Below are positions 7,856 to 15,535 of a stretch of DNA of 40,649 nt, one piece after another; position 1 is the stretch's first letter; each line of letters starts with the position of its first letter. The notes below the pieces were generated by a model that searched no databases, was not told where the DNA came from, and saw nothing but the letters and a program-made list of their open reading frames with translations. The stretch lies in NCBI GenBank assembly GCA_019750465.1, contig JAIEOP010000355.1:1-40649 (forward strand). The letters run 5' to 3'. The stretch is from Acetobacteraceae bacterium (GTDB lineage: Bacteria; Pseudomonadota; Alphaproteobacteria; Acetobacterales; Acetobacteraceae). Both the position numbers and the translations under genes were made by a program.

Positions 7856-9606
7856 GCGCCACGACCTTCTCCGACGCGGCGGGCGACCTGGCGGGTTCGC
7901 CCGCCCCGGTCCCGACGGCGCGGCCGCGTATCAGGCTGCGTGACCACGGCGTGACGATCCCGGTCGTGCTGGTGCTCTGCGTCCTGACCATCTGCGCGCA
8001 GCTGGTGCCTCTGTCGTTCATAATGGTGATGTTCCACGTCGCCGATGGCGTGGTCGAGACGCGCAACACCTCCACGCTGGTCGGCTTCACGGCGCTGTTC
8101 CTGCTGATCGTCGGGGTGAGCGGCATCTTCATCTCGCTGCGCGGCACCCTCATCGCATCGATTGCCGAGCGAGTCGGGCTGTGGCTCAGGGCCGAGGCGA
8201 TGCAGGCCGCCGTGCGCAATGCGGTCAGCACGGAGGCCGCCGACGGCGCCGCCCTGCTGCAGGACATCAACACCGTGCAGAGCTTCCTGCGCAGCCCGGC
8301 GCCGCTGATCGTGCTGGAAATGCTCGGCGCGATGGTTCCCCTTGCGATGCTGTTCTACTTCCACGTGGTGTTCGGCCTGATCGCGGTGGGCGGCATCATC
8401 GCGGCGATCCTCATGGGCGTGCTGCTGCATGTCGCCACCCGCCGTGTCGCCCGCGACGCGCGCAGGCGCCTCGCCGAGACCTCCGCCGACCTCAGCGGGC
8501 AGCTGGCACATCCGGACCTGGTGCGCGGCCTGGGCATGCTGTGGGCGACCATGCTGCGTTGGCAGCCGCGCTACGATGCGGCGCTGGGGAGCATGGAGAC
8601 CGTGCGCCGGCGCATCCAGTCGCTCAACGGGCTCGAGGAGCTGGTCTTCACCATCTACGAGATCTGCCTCAAGGCCTTTGCCTGCTACCTGCTGTTCATC
8701 CATGCCGGCACGATCGGGCTGCTGATGGCGGCCTCCTTCTTCGGCAACCATGTGGTCAGCCCCTTCTCCAACCTCGCCAAGTCCTGGCAGAGCTGGGCCT
8801 TCGCCCTGCAATCCTGGCGCCGCATCCAGGAGGCGATCGGCGATCATGGGGCGCCGCCGGTCGCGCCCGTCATTGCCGCGGCACCGCCGGGGCTGGTGAT
8901 GGAAGCCGCCGCCTTCCACCCGCCCGGCCGCAAGGCGCCGATCATCGGCGACCTGACCCTGCGGCTGGCGCCGGGCGCCGTGGTGACCGTCGAGGGGCCG
9001 AACGGCGTGGGCAAGAGCACGCTGCTGCGTCTCATCCTCGGCCTGATGCCGCCGACCGGCGGGCGCGTCCTGCTGGACGGGCAGGACACCTTCTATTGCG
9101 ACCGTGCCGCGCTGGGCGCCCGCGTCGGCTACCTGCCGCAGGACGTGCAGCTTCTGGAAGGCGACGTGCTGCACAACATCGGCCGCGGCCCGGGCGCGCC
9201 GCCGGAGATGGTGGTGGCCGCGGCCCGCGCCGCCGGCGCCCACGACATGATCGGCCGCCTGCCGGGGGGCTACCAGACACCCTCCGGCACCACCTCCGGC
9301 CTCTCCGCCGGGCAGCGGCGGCTGGTCGGCCTGGCGCGGGCGCTGTATGGCGAGCCGCGCCTGCTGGTGCTGGATGAGCCGGAGGTCGGCCTCGACGGCT
9401 ACGCCCGGGTGGCGATGCGCGCGGCGGTCGGCACGGTGCGCGAACGCGGCGGCATCGTCGTGATCGTCACGCACGAGCCCGGCACCTGGCGCGGCGCGGC
9501 GGATCTGCGACTGCTGCTCAGCGAGGGCGGCGGCTGGCAGGTGCAACGCGCGGAGGACGCGCCGCCCGCGAGCGAGGCGGGAGAACGCCTTGCCGCCCTT
9601 CAGTGA
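7852..9606 (+). CDS. Type I secretion ABC transporter subunit, second of two
   Basis: A 584-residue ABC half-transporter, clearly related to but divergent from the preceding one. Transmembrane segments start at VVLVLCVLTICAQLVPLSF (about residue 42) and continue to about 300. The ATPase motifs are all present: Walker A GPNGVGKST at about 382-390, Q-loop LPQDV, signature LSAGQ at about 484-488, Walker B LLVLDE with D508-E509, switch histidine in VTHEPG at about H541. Both partners keep intact ATP sites, so a heterodimer with two active sites is the simplest model; two separate homodimers are possible. Start ATG overlaps the upstream stop (ATGA), a sign of translational coupling. The HlyD-type gene follows directly. 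Standard type I systems use a single ABC protein, so the pair is notable. Confidence 0.92.
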   Translation: MSATTFSDAAGDLAGSPAPVPTARPRIRLRDHGVTIPVVLVLCVLTICAQLVPLSFIMVMFHVADGVVETRNTSTLVGFTALFLLIVGVSGIFISLRGTLIASIAERVGLWLRAEAMQAAVRNAVSTEAADGAALLQDINTVQSFLRSPAPLIVLEMLGAMVPLAMLFYFHVVFGLIAVGGIIAAILMGVLLHVATRRVARDARRRLAETSADLSGQLAHPDLVRGLGMLWATMLRWQPRYDAALGSMETVRRRIQSLNGLEELVFTIYEICLKAFACYLLFIHAGTIGLLMAASFFGNHVVSPFSNLAKSWQSWAFALQSWRRIQEAIGDHGAPPVAPVIAAAPPGLVMEAAAFHPPGRKAPIIGDLTLRLAPGAVVTVEGPNGVGKSTLLRLILGLMPPTGGRVLLDGQDTFYCDRAALGARVGYLPQDVQLLEGDVLHNIGRGPGAPPEMVVAAARAAGAHDMIGRLPGGYQTPSGTTSGLSAGQRRLVGLARALYGEPRLLVLDEPEVGLDGYARVAMRAAVGTVRERGGIVVIVTHEPGTWRGAADLRLLLSEGGGWQVQRAEDAPPASEAGERLAALQ

Positions 9607-9623
9607 GGCTTGGAGATCACGAC

Positions 9624-11003
9624 GTGCAGCCTTCCGGTGACAGCGGCAGCCGCGCCCTGATCCTGCCCGGGTCGGTCGCCCCCCAGGTCAGCCTTGAGGA
9701 ACGGCTCGAGGCATCCATCAAGTCACCGCCCGTCGGGCGCGTGGCGCGCACCTCGGTGCTCGTGCTGCTGCTGACGCTCGTGCCGTTCTTCGGCTGGGCG
9801 ACCATGACGACGATGGAGCGTGCCGTCCTCGCCACCGGCTTCCTCATTCCGGAGGGGCGCAAGAAGACCGTGAACCTGCTCGAGCCCGGCATCCTGCGCC
9901 GCCTGCTGGTGCGGGAGGGACAGATCGTGGATGCCGGGCAGCCGCTGCTGCAGCTCGACGTCACCCAGGCGGAATCGCTGGCCGACCAGGCACGCGCGCA
10001 GTTCTGGAGCGGCCGCGCCCGGATCGCGCGGCTGCGCGCCGAGCAAGCGGAGAAGCGCAGCCTCGAATTCCCGGACGACATCATGCGCGCCGCCGCCGGC
10101 GATCCGGCGATCCGCGTCTTCCTCGAGGCCGAGCAGGCGCTCTTCGGGGCGCGCTGGGAAGCCTTTGACGGCGTGATCGCCGTGCAGCAGCGCAACATCG
10201 CCCAGTTCCAGGAGCAGATCAACGGCGTGCGGGCGCAGCGCCAGGCCAACGAGGCGCAGCTGCGCTCGGCGCGCGAGCAGCTGACGGGCATGCGGACGCT
10301 GCAGCAGCAGGGACTGGTTTCGCTGTTCCGCCTGCAGGAGATGCAGCGGCTGGAGTCGAGCTATATCGGCGCCATCGGCCAGTTCACCGCACAGGAATCG
10401 CAGCTGCGCGAGCAGGTCCAGGGTGCCGAGAAGCAGCTGGCCTCCGTCCGCCTTACCCGCCTCCAGGAGATCGCCACCGAGTTGCAGGCTGCCGAGGCCC
10501 TGGTGGCGACCTCGACGCAGCAGATGCGCGCGACGGAGGACGTGCTGGCGCGGCGCGAGGTGCTCTCGCCCGAGGCCGGCAAGGTGTCGAACATCCAGGC
10601 CTTCACGCCAGGCGCCACGATCGGCAGCGGGCAGCCCATCCTCGACCTCGTGCCGGTGCGCGACCGCTTCGTCGTCGAGATGCAGGTGGTGCCGACCGAC
10701 ATCGAGCAGGTCGCCGTAGGGCAGCGCGTGAACATGCGCCTCACCTCCTACCGGATGCGCCAGGTGCCGCTGATCGCCGGCAAGGTGATCCAGGTCGCTG
10801 CCGACATCACCTCCTCCCCCACGGGCAGCACCTACTTCCTTGCGCGCGCGGAGCTCGACCTCGGGATGCTGGACAAGCTGCCCGACGTGACCCTGCAGGC
10901 AGGCATGCCGGCCGAGGTCTATGTGCTGGGTGAGGAGCGCACGCCGCTCGATTATCTCTGGTCGCCGATCCGCAACGCGGCGCGCCGTGCCTTCCGCGAC
11001 TGA
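9624..11003 (+). CDS. HlyD-family periplasmic adaptor of type I secretion
   Basis: About 459 residues from the GTG at 9624, chosen because GGAG lies 8 bases upstream. A GTG at 9603, overlapping the preceding stop, would add 7 residues and cannot be excluded. The layout is that of PrtE/HlyD membrane-fusion proteins: a short cytoplasmic tail, one transmembrane helix (VLVLLLTLVPFFGWATM, about residues 40-58), a lipoyl-like half (GFLIPEGRKKTVNLLEPGIL...LLVREGQIVDAGQPLLQLD), a long coiled-coil hairpin through about residue 310, the returning lipoyl half and a beta-barrel domain (VVEMQVVPTDIEQVAVGQ) ending PAEVYVLGEERTPLDYLWSPI. It bridges the ABC exporter and a TolC-like channel. No TolC gene is in the window, which is common because TolC is often encoded elsewhere. 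Confidence 0.93.
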   Translation: MQPSGDSGSRALILPGSVAPQVSLEERLEASIKSPPVGRVARTSVLVLLLTLVPFFGWATMTTMERAVLATGFLIPEGRKKTVNLLEPGILRRLLVREGQIVDAGQPLLQLDVTQAESLADQARAQFWSGRARIARLRAEQAEKRSLEFPDDIMRAAAGDPAIRVFLEAEQALFGARWEAFDGVIAVQQRNIAQFQEQINGVRAQRQANEAQLRSAREQLTGMRTLQQQGLVSLFRLQEMQRLESSYIGAIGQFTAQESQLREQVQGAEKQLASVRLTRLQEIATELQAAEALVATSTQQMRATEDVLARREVLSPEAGKVSNIQAFTPGATIGSGQPILDLVPVRDRFVVEMQVVPTDIEQVAVGQRVNMRLTSYRMRQVPLIAGKVIQVAADITSSPTGSTYFLARAELDLGMLDKLPDVTLQAGMPAEVYVLGEERTPLDYLWSPIRNAARRAFRD

Positions 11004-11373
11004 GGATCGTGCAGCGCCCCCGCGACCCTGCCCCCCAGGACGCCCGATCGGGGCTCGGCCCCTACTCGGTCATGGCCGTCACGGAGACCTGTCGGGGTCT
11101 CCGCAGCGCGCCGCACGAGGCCGCGAGACGCGGTTCTGCATGATGGAACTGTCGGAGAAAAGGCAGTCCGAGGGCGGGAGTTGCGGGTCGTGAGTGTGGG
11201 CCCGGCGGATTACGCTGCCGCGACAGCGAAGATATGCGTATGCCGGTAGGCATGTCCCTGGCCCTCGTGGACGGCACGACGGGCGTCGTGGGCAGTTGGC
11301 GGCGGAGCCCTGCCCTGCCCAGGCGCGGATCCGACGAAGGGAGAAGGAGCCTGCGCATGGCGGAGACCAGCGG
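11004..11373. other. Intergenic region after the type I secretion operon
   Basis: 370 bases without a supportable gene. It contains three small perfect hairpins: 11083-11102 (listed separately), ATGCC/GGCAT around 11239-11253, and CACGAC-GGGC-GTCGTG at 11275-11290. A GGAGAAGGAG sequence precedes an 8-codon open frame (ATG 11357 to TGA 11380) that ends 6 bases into the next gene; it could be a leader peptide or chance. Confidence 0.5.
11083..11102 (+). terminator. Hairpin after hlyD-type gene, possible terminator
   Basis: GGAGACC (11083-11089) pairs perfectly with GGTCTCC (11096-11102) around a 6-base loop, 80 bases after the adaptor gene stop. There is no T-run, so termination is a guess. 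Confidence 0.3.
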
Positions 11374-12654
11374 ATGTTGAGCCTCTTTTCGGTGTCGATG
11401 CCGCGTGCCGGGCACCACGTGGCGGAGATGGTGCTCGGGCGGCTGCTCGGCTCGCAGTTCGCCTATTGCGAGTTCTACACCATCCGCACCTGCTGCAAGG
11501 CGATCCCCTGCACGCGCATCCCGGACCACGCGGCGGCGGGCGCCGTGCTGTTCATGCAGAAGTCGCATGACCACGACCTCACCGATCCGTCCGATCCCGG
11601 CCTCGACGGCCTGCTGATCCAGGTGCGCGAGCCGGTGGCGCGCGCGCTGTCGAATTACGAGCTCGACCTGCGCACCGTCGGGCCGCCGCATTCGCCCGAG
11701 TACATGCGGTTCTGGCTCGGCCTCGAGGCAGCCTACACGGTCGGCTTCATCGAGAAGTGGTGCGCCACGCCCGGCCCGCGCGCCTTCCTGCTGAAATACG
11801 AGGACCTGCTGAGCGATCCGGTCACCTACTATCTCCGCCTCTTCGAGCGGTTCGGACTGCCGATGCGCGCCTTCGATGCGCAGAAGGTGATTGCCGCGCA
11901 GTCGCTTTCCTCGGGCGACAAGAAGCCGTTCAAGGAGCGCGAGATCCGCTCAAGCCCGCATTTCGACCAGGAGAGCATGGCCGATTTCCAGCGCATCATC
12001 GCGCGCAGCGCCGCGAAGCTCGACTACGTGCCGCATGGCGAGCTGGACCGGGCCGCGGGCCGCTCGCGCGCCGTCGCCCTGGCCTTTGAAGCGAAGCAGC
12101 GCATGCTGCAAGGTCGTCCAAAGGAGGCGCTCGTGGCGCTGGACGGCTACCTGACGCTGCAGGACGCGCATGTCTTCGGCCGCCGCCTGCGCGCGGGTCT
12201 CCTGGCGGGCCTCGGCGACCTCGATGCGGCGGAGGCCGACCTGCAGGCCGTGATCGCCGAGGAGCCAGGCCACGCGCGCGCCTATCTCGATCTCGCCGAG
12301 CTGCAGCGCAAGCGCGGCAGCCTGACTGCGGCACGGCTCACACTCGAACAGTGCCTGGAGCGCGCGCGCGATCCTGCGCGTGCCGGTGAGCTGGTGCTGC
12401 AGGCCTTCTCGGAACCGGCCCTGACCGCGGCGGCGCGTGCCGTGGCACCGAAGCCGCCAGTGACGCGGGAAGACGTGGTCGCCGCCTTCCGGTTCATCCT
12501 CGGCCGGGCGCCGGAGGATGACCGGGTCGTCGAATCGCACCAGCGCGTCGGCTCCGCAGCCGAGCTGCGCGACATCCTGCTGCGCAGCCCCGAATTCGCC
12601 GAAAAGTATCGCAGGCTGATCGCCACCGCGCCGCCCCGCCCAGGTTCGGGCTGA
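11374..12654 (+). CDS. Sulfotransferase-like protein with four-cysteine motif, TPR-like middle and DUF4214-like end
   Basis: A 426-residue protein. Residues 10-15 (PRAGHH) sit where sulfotransferases have the PAPS 5'-phosphosulfate loop (PRSGT-like). R85-x7-S93-N94-Y95 fits the 3'-phosphate site, and KYEDLLSDP at 141-149 is also typical. Residues 31-48 are YCEFYTIRTCCKAIPCTR, giving cysteines at 32, 40, 41 and 46, a pattern kept in the paralogue at 13051. Residues about 235-345 are helical-repeat-like (LAGLGDLDAAEADLQAVIAE). Residues about 366-412 (FRFILGRAPEDD...LRSPEFAEKY) resemble the DUF4214/phycobilisome-linker-like motif attached to glycan enzymes. ATG 11374 is chosen for GGAG 8 bases upstream; the frame is open earlier but low-quality. 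The product may sulfate a glycan or protein made by this locus; an unrelated nucleotide-dependent transfer is possible. Confidence 0.72.
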   Translation: MLSLFSVSMPRAGHHVAEMVLGRLLGSQFAYCEFYTIRTCCKAIPCTRIPDHAAAGAVLFMQKSHDHDLTDPSDPGLDGLLIQVREPVARALSNYELDLRTVGPPHSPEYMRFWLGLEAAYTVGFIEKWCATPGPRAFLLKYEDLLSDPVTYYLRLFERFGLPMRAFDAQKVIAAQSLSSGDKKPFKEREIRSSPHFDQESMADFQRIIARSAAKLDYVPHGELDRAAGRSRAVALAFEAKQRMLQGRPKEALVALDGYLTLQDAHVFGRRLRAGLLAGLGDLDAAEADLQAVIAEEPGHARAYLDLAELQRKRGSLTAARLTLEQCLERARDPARAGELVLQAFSEPALTAAARAVAPKPPVTREDVVAAFRFILGRAPEDDRVVESHQRVGSAAELRDILLRSPEFAEKYRRLIATAPPRPGSG

Positions 12655-12690
12655 GGCGCGCCGCCGACCCCGGAGGCGCATCCGGCCGAA

Positions 12691-12704
12691 CCGGCGCAAG
12701 CCGG
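12691..12704 (+). terminator. Small hairpin after the first sulfotransferase-like gene
   Basis: CCGGC-GCAA-GCCGG, a 5-bp stem with a GNRA loop, 36 bases after the stop codon and before the dispersed repeat. No T-run follows; a terminator role is weakly supported. Confidence 0.25.
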
Positions 12705-12766
12705 ACGATGCGGGGCCGCGGCGTGCCGGATGCCCCCGCGCGATTCCACCGCAGGCACATTTGCGC

Positions 12767-12871
12767 TAAGCAAACCTCTGGAGGTTTGCGCACGACAAAA
12801 AACCTAAGCAGGCTTTCGCTACAATGGATTGGACCACACGATGTGTGGGCCAAGCCATGAAAGCCTGCTTA
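12767..12871 (+). repeat. Dispersed repeat module B, copy 1
   Basis: A 105-bp element from TAAGCAAACCTCTGG to GCCTGCTTA. It is almost identical to 24911-25015. Internal symmetry is strong: CAAACCT-CTGG-AGGTTTG near the left end, then TAAGCAGGCTTTC and its perfect 13-bp reverse complement GAAAGCCTGCTTA at the right end, enclosing TTGG-x-CCACAC/TGTGTGG-x-CCAA. The whole right part can fold into one long hairpin. Base composition is less GC-rich than the surroundings (AT-rich CGACAAAAAACC). It directly abuts module A. It encodes no transposase; a non-autonomous mobile or structured-RNA element is likely. Confidence 0.85.
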
Positions 12872-12973
12872 GAGCGGGATGCGCTGGGGCAGAATCGCCG
12901 CAAACGCTGAATGCCGCGACCCGGCAAAGGCTGGAGCGTGTTGCGTGAGCGCATGCGGACGCAATACGCTCCA
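12871..12973 (+). repeat. Dispersed repeat module A, copy 1
   Basis: A 103-bp element from AGAGCGGGATGCG to CGCAATACGCTCCA, matching 20732-20834 with about five substitutions and 24810-24911 in inverse orientation. The right end is a near-perfect inverted repeat (TGGAGCGTGTTGCGT with ACGCAATACGCTCCA). Its last bases reach almost to the start region of the second sulfotransferase-like gene. Confidence 0.85.
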
Positions 12974-13050
12974 GGATCATGACGAAGGCGAATGATGCGC
13001 GGCAGGCGGCCCCGCTCCCTGGGCTGGCCGCCGTGCACGATGAGGACGGC

Positions 13051-14340
13051 ATGGACCAGACACCGAAGCACCTGATCGGTGCGTCGATCCCCCGTTCGGG
13101 GCACCATTTCCTGCAGAACCTGCTGACCCGGTATTTCGGCCCGCAGTTGCATTACTGTGAATTCTACTCGCCGAAGGATTGCTGCAGGAGCATCCCCTGC
13201 ACCCGGCGCGGCGCCTTCTCGGTAGTCTACCAGAAGAGCCACGACCGCGACATGGAGGTGCCGAAGACGATCCCCGGCGCCACCTATGTCATCCAGTACC
13301 GTCACCCGGTGCCGGAAGCGCTGTCCGACCGCGAGCTCGACGTGCAGGACGGCTTCGGCCGCATCAGCCTGAACTACCGCCTGGGCCGCGCGCACTACGC
13401 CTCCTGGCTTGCCGGCAAGGCGGTGTACTACCGCCGCTTCCACGACAAGTGGCTGGCCAGCCGGCTTGGCGACGGCATCTATCTCGATTATGCCGACCTC
13501 TCCCGTCGCCCGGCGGATGCGGTCGTGCGCATCGCCGAGGCCGCGACCGGCACGGTTGACCGCGCCCGCGTGGACGCGGTGGTCGAGGAAGCACGGTCGA
13601 TCCGCGTCAGCACGGCGAGCAAGGCGCCCGCCGGGTTCAAGCCACGCGTCCCGGAGGAAAGCCCGCACTTCGACCGCGACCTGCTCGGCGCCTTCGAGGA
13701 CTACGTGGTCAGCCGCACGCCGCAGTTCGGCTACGAGCGCATGATCCCGGAAGGCCGGTTCGAGGGGCACCTGCTGCAGGGCCTGGTCCTGGCCCTCGAC
13801 GAAGCCGAGCCGCTGCCCGCAGGGCATACGGACCGGCTGCAGGCCGCGCTGGCCGTCGCCGGCGAGCATCCCGACCTGATGATCCGCCTGGCGCAGCGCG
13901 ATCTGCGCGCCGGTGACGCCGCCGCCGCGGCGGCCAGGCTCCGCCGCGTGGTGGAGGCCCACCCCTATTGCACCGCCGCCTGGAAGCCGCTGCTGGCGGC
14001 GCACCGCACGGCGAAGGAGGCGCTGCCGGCGTCGCTGTTCGGCGGCGATGCGCTGCTCGGCATGGCGGGCCGGCCGGAAGTGCTGCTGGATGCCGGCAAG
14101 GCGCTGCTGGATGCGGGGCAGACGGTGAACGCGATCGCTGCCCTGACGCTCTGCGTCACCTTCGCACCGGGCAGCGCGAAGGCGCACCATCTGCTGGCCA
14201 ACGCCATGCTCAAGGCGAACCGGCCGCAGCAGGCGCTGCCGCATGCCGAGGCCGCCGCCGAGATCGACCCCGACAACGCGCCGGCGGTGCAGATGCTGGC
14301 AACGGTGCGCAAGCGCCTGGCGAACCGCAAGGCGGCCTGA
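13051..14340 (+). CDS. Sulfotransferase-like protein, paralogue of the preceding one
   Basis: 429 residues from ATG 13051 (GAGG 5 bases upstream). An in-frame ATG at 12979, 5 bases after repeat A, would add 24 residues. I prefer 13051 because the length and the position of the first motif then match the paralogue. PRSGHH at 14-19 is closer to the canonical PAPS loop than in the first copy. Residues 35-52 (YCEFYSPKDCCRSIPCTR) keep the cysteine spacing exactly (36, 44, 45, 50), followed in both proteins by QKSHD-x-D. R84-HP-VPEALSD fits the 3'-phosphate site. The C-terminal 200 residues are TPR-like (LLDAGKALLDAGQTVNAIAAL, ALPHAEAAAEIDPDNAPA). Unlike the first paralogue, it lacks the DUF4214-like end. 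The substrate is unknown. Confidence 0.72.
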   Translation: MDQTPKHLIGASIPRSGHHFLQNLLTRYFGPQLHYCEFYSPKDCCRSIPCTRRGAFSVVYQKSHDRDMEVPKTIPGATYVIQYRHPVPEALSDRELDVQDGFGRISLNYRLGRAHYASWLAGKAVYYRRFHDKWLASRLGDGIYLDYADLSRRPADAVVRIAEAATGTVDRARVDAVVEEARSIRVSTASKAPAGFKPRVPEESPHFDRDLLGAFEDYVVSRTPQFGYERMIPEGRFEGHLLQGLVLALDEAEPLPAGHTDRLQAALAVAGEHPDLMIRLAQRDLRAGDAAAAAARLRRVVEAHPYCTAAWKPLLAAHRTAKEALPASLFGGDALLGMAGRPEVLLDAGKALLDAGQTVNAIAALTLCVTFAPGSAKAHHLLANAMLKANRPQQALPHAEAAAEIDPDNAPAVQMLATVRKRLANRKAA

Positions 14341-14523
14341 CAGAGCACGCGGGCATGCCCGCCGCCCCGGAACCGGCCCTGGCATGTCCAGCGTTCCCGA
14401 TGGCCGGCTCGCCGCACGCCCGCTTGCATCACAAGGACCGACCACGGCGGAGTTGCCCAAGGATGGGCTTGACACGTCCCGGCCGGCGCTGCCGCAGTAA
14501 CGGCTGACATCCTGGAGACCGCC

Positions 14524-15087
14524 ATGGCCCGCGTCCGCAGCATCGCGCCCGAGGAACTGCCCGAGGACCTCGCCGCCATCCATCGCCGCTTCGCCGGCGA
14601 ATACGGGCCCTTTGCCAACCAGGTCGCGGTCTTCGCCCATGTCCCGGCGGCGCTGCGCCACCTGATGCCGATGCTGATGGAGCTGCGGGACGCGAAGACC
14701 CTGCCGAAGCGCTACCTCGAGCTGGCCATCGTCACCGTCAGCAAGCTGAACGAATGCGACTATTGCGTCGCGCACCACAAGCCCTTCCTCGTTCCCGAAG
14801 GCATCTCCTCGGCCGGCGTCGATCGCGTGCTGGACTATGCCGACCACCCGGAGTTCGACACGGTGGACAAGCTGGTGGTGGAGTACAGCATCGCCGCCTG
14901 GGAGAATTCGCACCGCATCCCGGAAGCGCTGTTCCGCCGGCTGCGCGAACACTTCTCGGAAGCGCAGATCGTCGAGCTGACCTTGCGCATCACCCTCTGC
15001 GGCTTCTTCAACCGCTTCAACGACGCGCTCGGCATCGAGGAGGAGGCGGAGGCCGCGGCGGCGGTGAAGGGCCTTGCGGCCGAATAG
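14524..15087 (+). CDS. AhpD-like / carboxymuconolactone decarboxylase-family protein
   Basis: A 187-residue all-helical protein. The signature is E77-C78-D-Y-C81-V-A-H84, the CxxC-xx-H active site of AhpD-like alkylhydroperoxidases, which reduce peroxides by a thiol relay. PKRYLELAIVTVSKLNECDYC is the usual approach to that motif, and the length matches the peroxidase-related subgroup rather than the short CMD decarboxylases. CTGGAGACC lies 6 bases before the ATG. It stands alone on the plus strand, 183 bases after the sulfotransferase-like gene. Its physiological electron donor is not indicated by neighbours. Confidence 0.85.
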   Translation: MARVRSIAPEELPEDLAAIHRRFAGEYGPFANQVAVFAHVPAALRHLMPMLMELRDAKTLPKRYLELAIVTVSKLNECDYCVAHHKPFLVPEGISSAGVDRVLDYADHPEFDTVDKLVVEYSIAAWENSHRIPEALFRRLREHFSEAQIVELTLRITLCGFFNRFNDALGIEEEAEAAAAVKGLAAE

Positions 15088-15099
15088 CGCATCGGCGGC

Positions 15100-15315
15100 T
15101 CAACGCGGCGCCGGCGGCACCTGCTTCGCCAAGCGCCGCGCCAGCAGGTAGCCGAGCAGCCCGGCGATCGGCGCCGCCGGCAGCACCAGCAGCCAGCCGA
15201 TATGCGCCCCCTGCACGGCAAGGCCCAACCCCACCCCCAGCATCAGCCCGCCCACCAGGCTGCCCACCACGCCCGCGGTCAGGCCGAGCACCAGGATCTC
15301 TTCGCGCGTCACCAT
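15100..15315 (-). CDS. Small two-helix membrane protein, unknown function
   Basis: 71 residues: MVTREEILVLGL, then two hydrophobic stretches (about residues 7-32, with repeated glycines in GVVGSLVGGLMLGVGLGL; and 38-59) and a basic tail LARRLAKQVPPAPR. The glycine-zipper-like first helix suggests tight helix packing. I start at the ATG at 15315; longer in-frame extensions upstream are compositionally poor and run toward the rpsD leader on the other strand. The ribosome-binding site is weak. It converges with the AhpD-like gene 12 bases away. I do not recognise the family. Confidence 0.6.
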   Translation of the reverse strand: MVTREEILVLGLTAGVVGSLVGGLMLGVGLGLAVQGAHIGWLLVLPAAPIAGLLGYLLARRLAKQVPPAPR

Positions 15316-15535
15316 GCGCGCCGCATAGGGCGCGCCGCCGCCGGCAGGCAAGACGGGGCGTTTGACAGCACGCCGGCCAGCGCCTAATCCGCGCGCCTTC
15401 CTTCCGGGAACGTGGACGGGTCCCAGGCCTCGCCTGGTTCGGCCCGCGCCCGCCTGGGCCCATGCCGGGCCCGGGACTACCGGGACAACACCAAGGCAGA
15501 AGGGTCGGACCCGAACCGGGCCGGCAGCGCCGCGC

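Noticed and set aside
12767-12973. Complete insertion sequence
   Set aside because: The repeat modules total about 207 bp, encode no transposase, and no transposase gene is found near any of the three sites.
14341-14523. Riboswitch or leader upstream of the AhpD-like gene
   Set aside because: No conserved aptamer-like elements or strong paired stems were seen beyond ordinary GC-rich complementarity.
12766-14952. 728-codon minus-strand frame including a MAWPTHRVVQ segment
   Set aside because: The frame is opposite the sulfotransferase-like gene, and the MAWPTH segment is a translation of repeat module B, which recurs outside genes.
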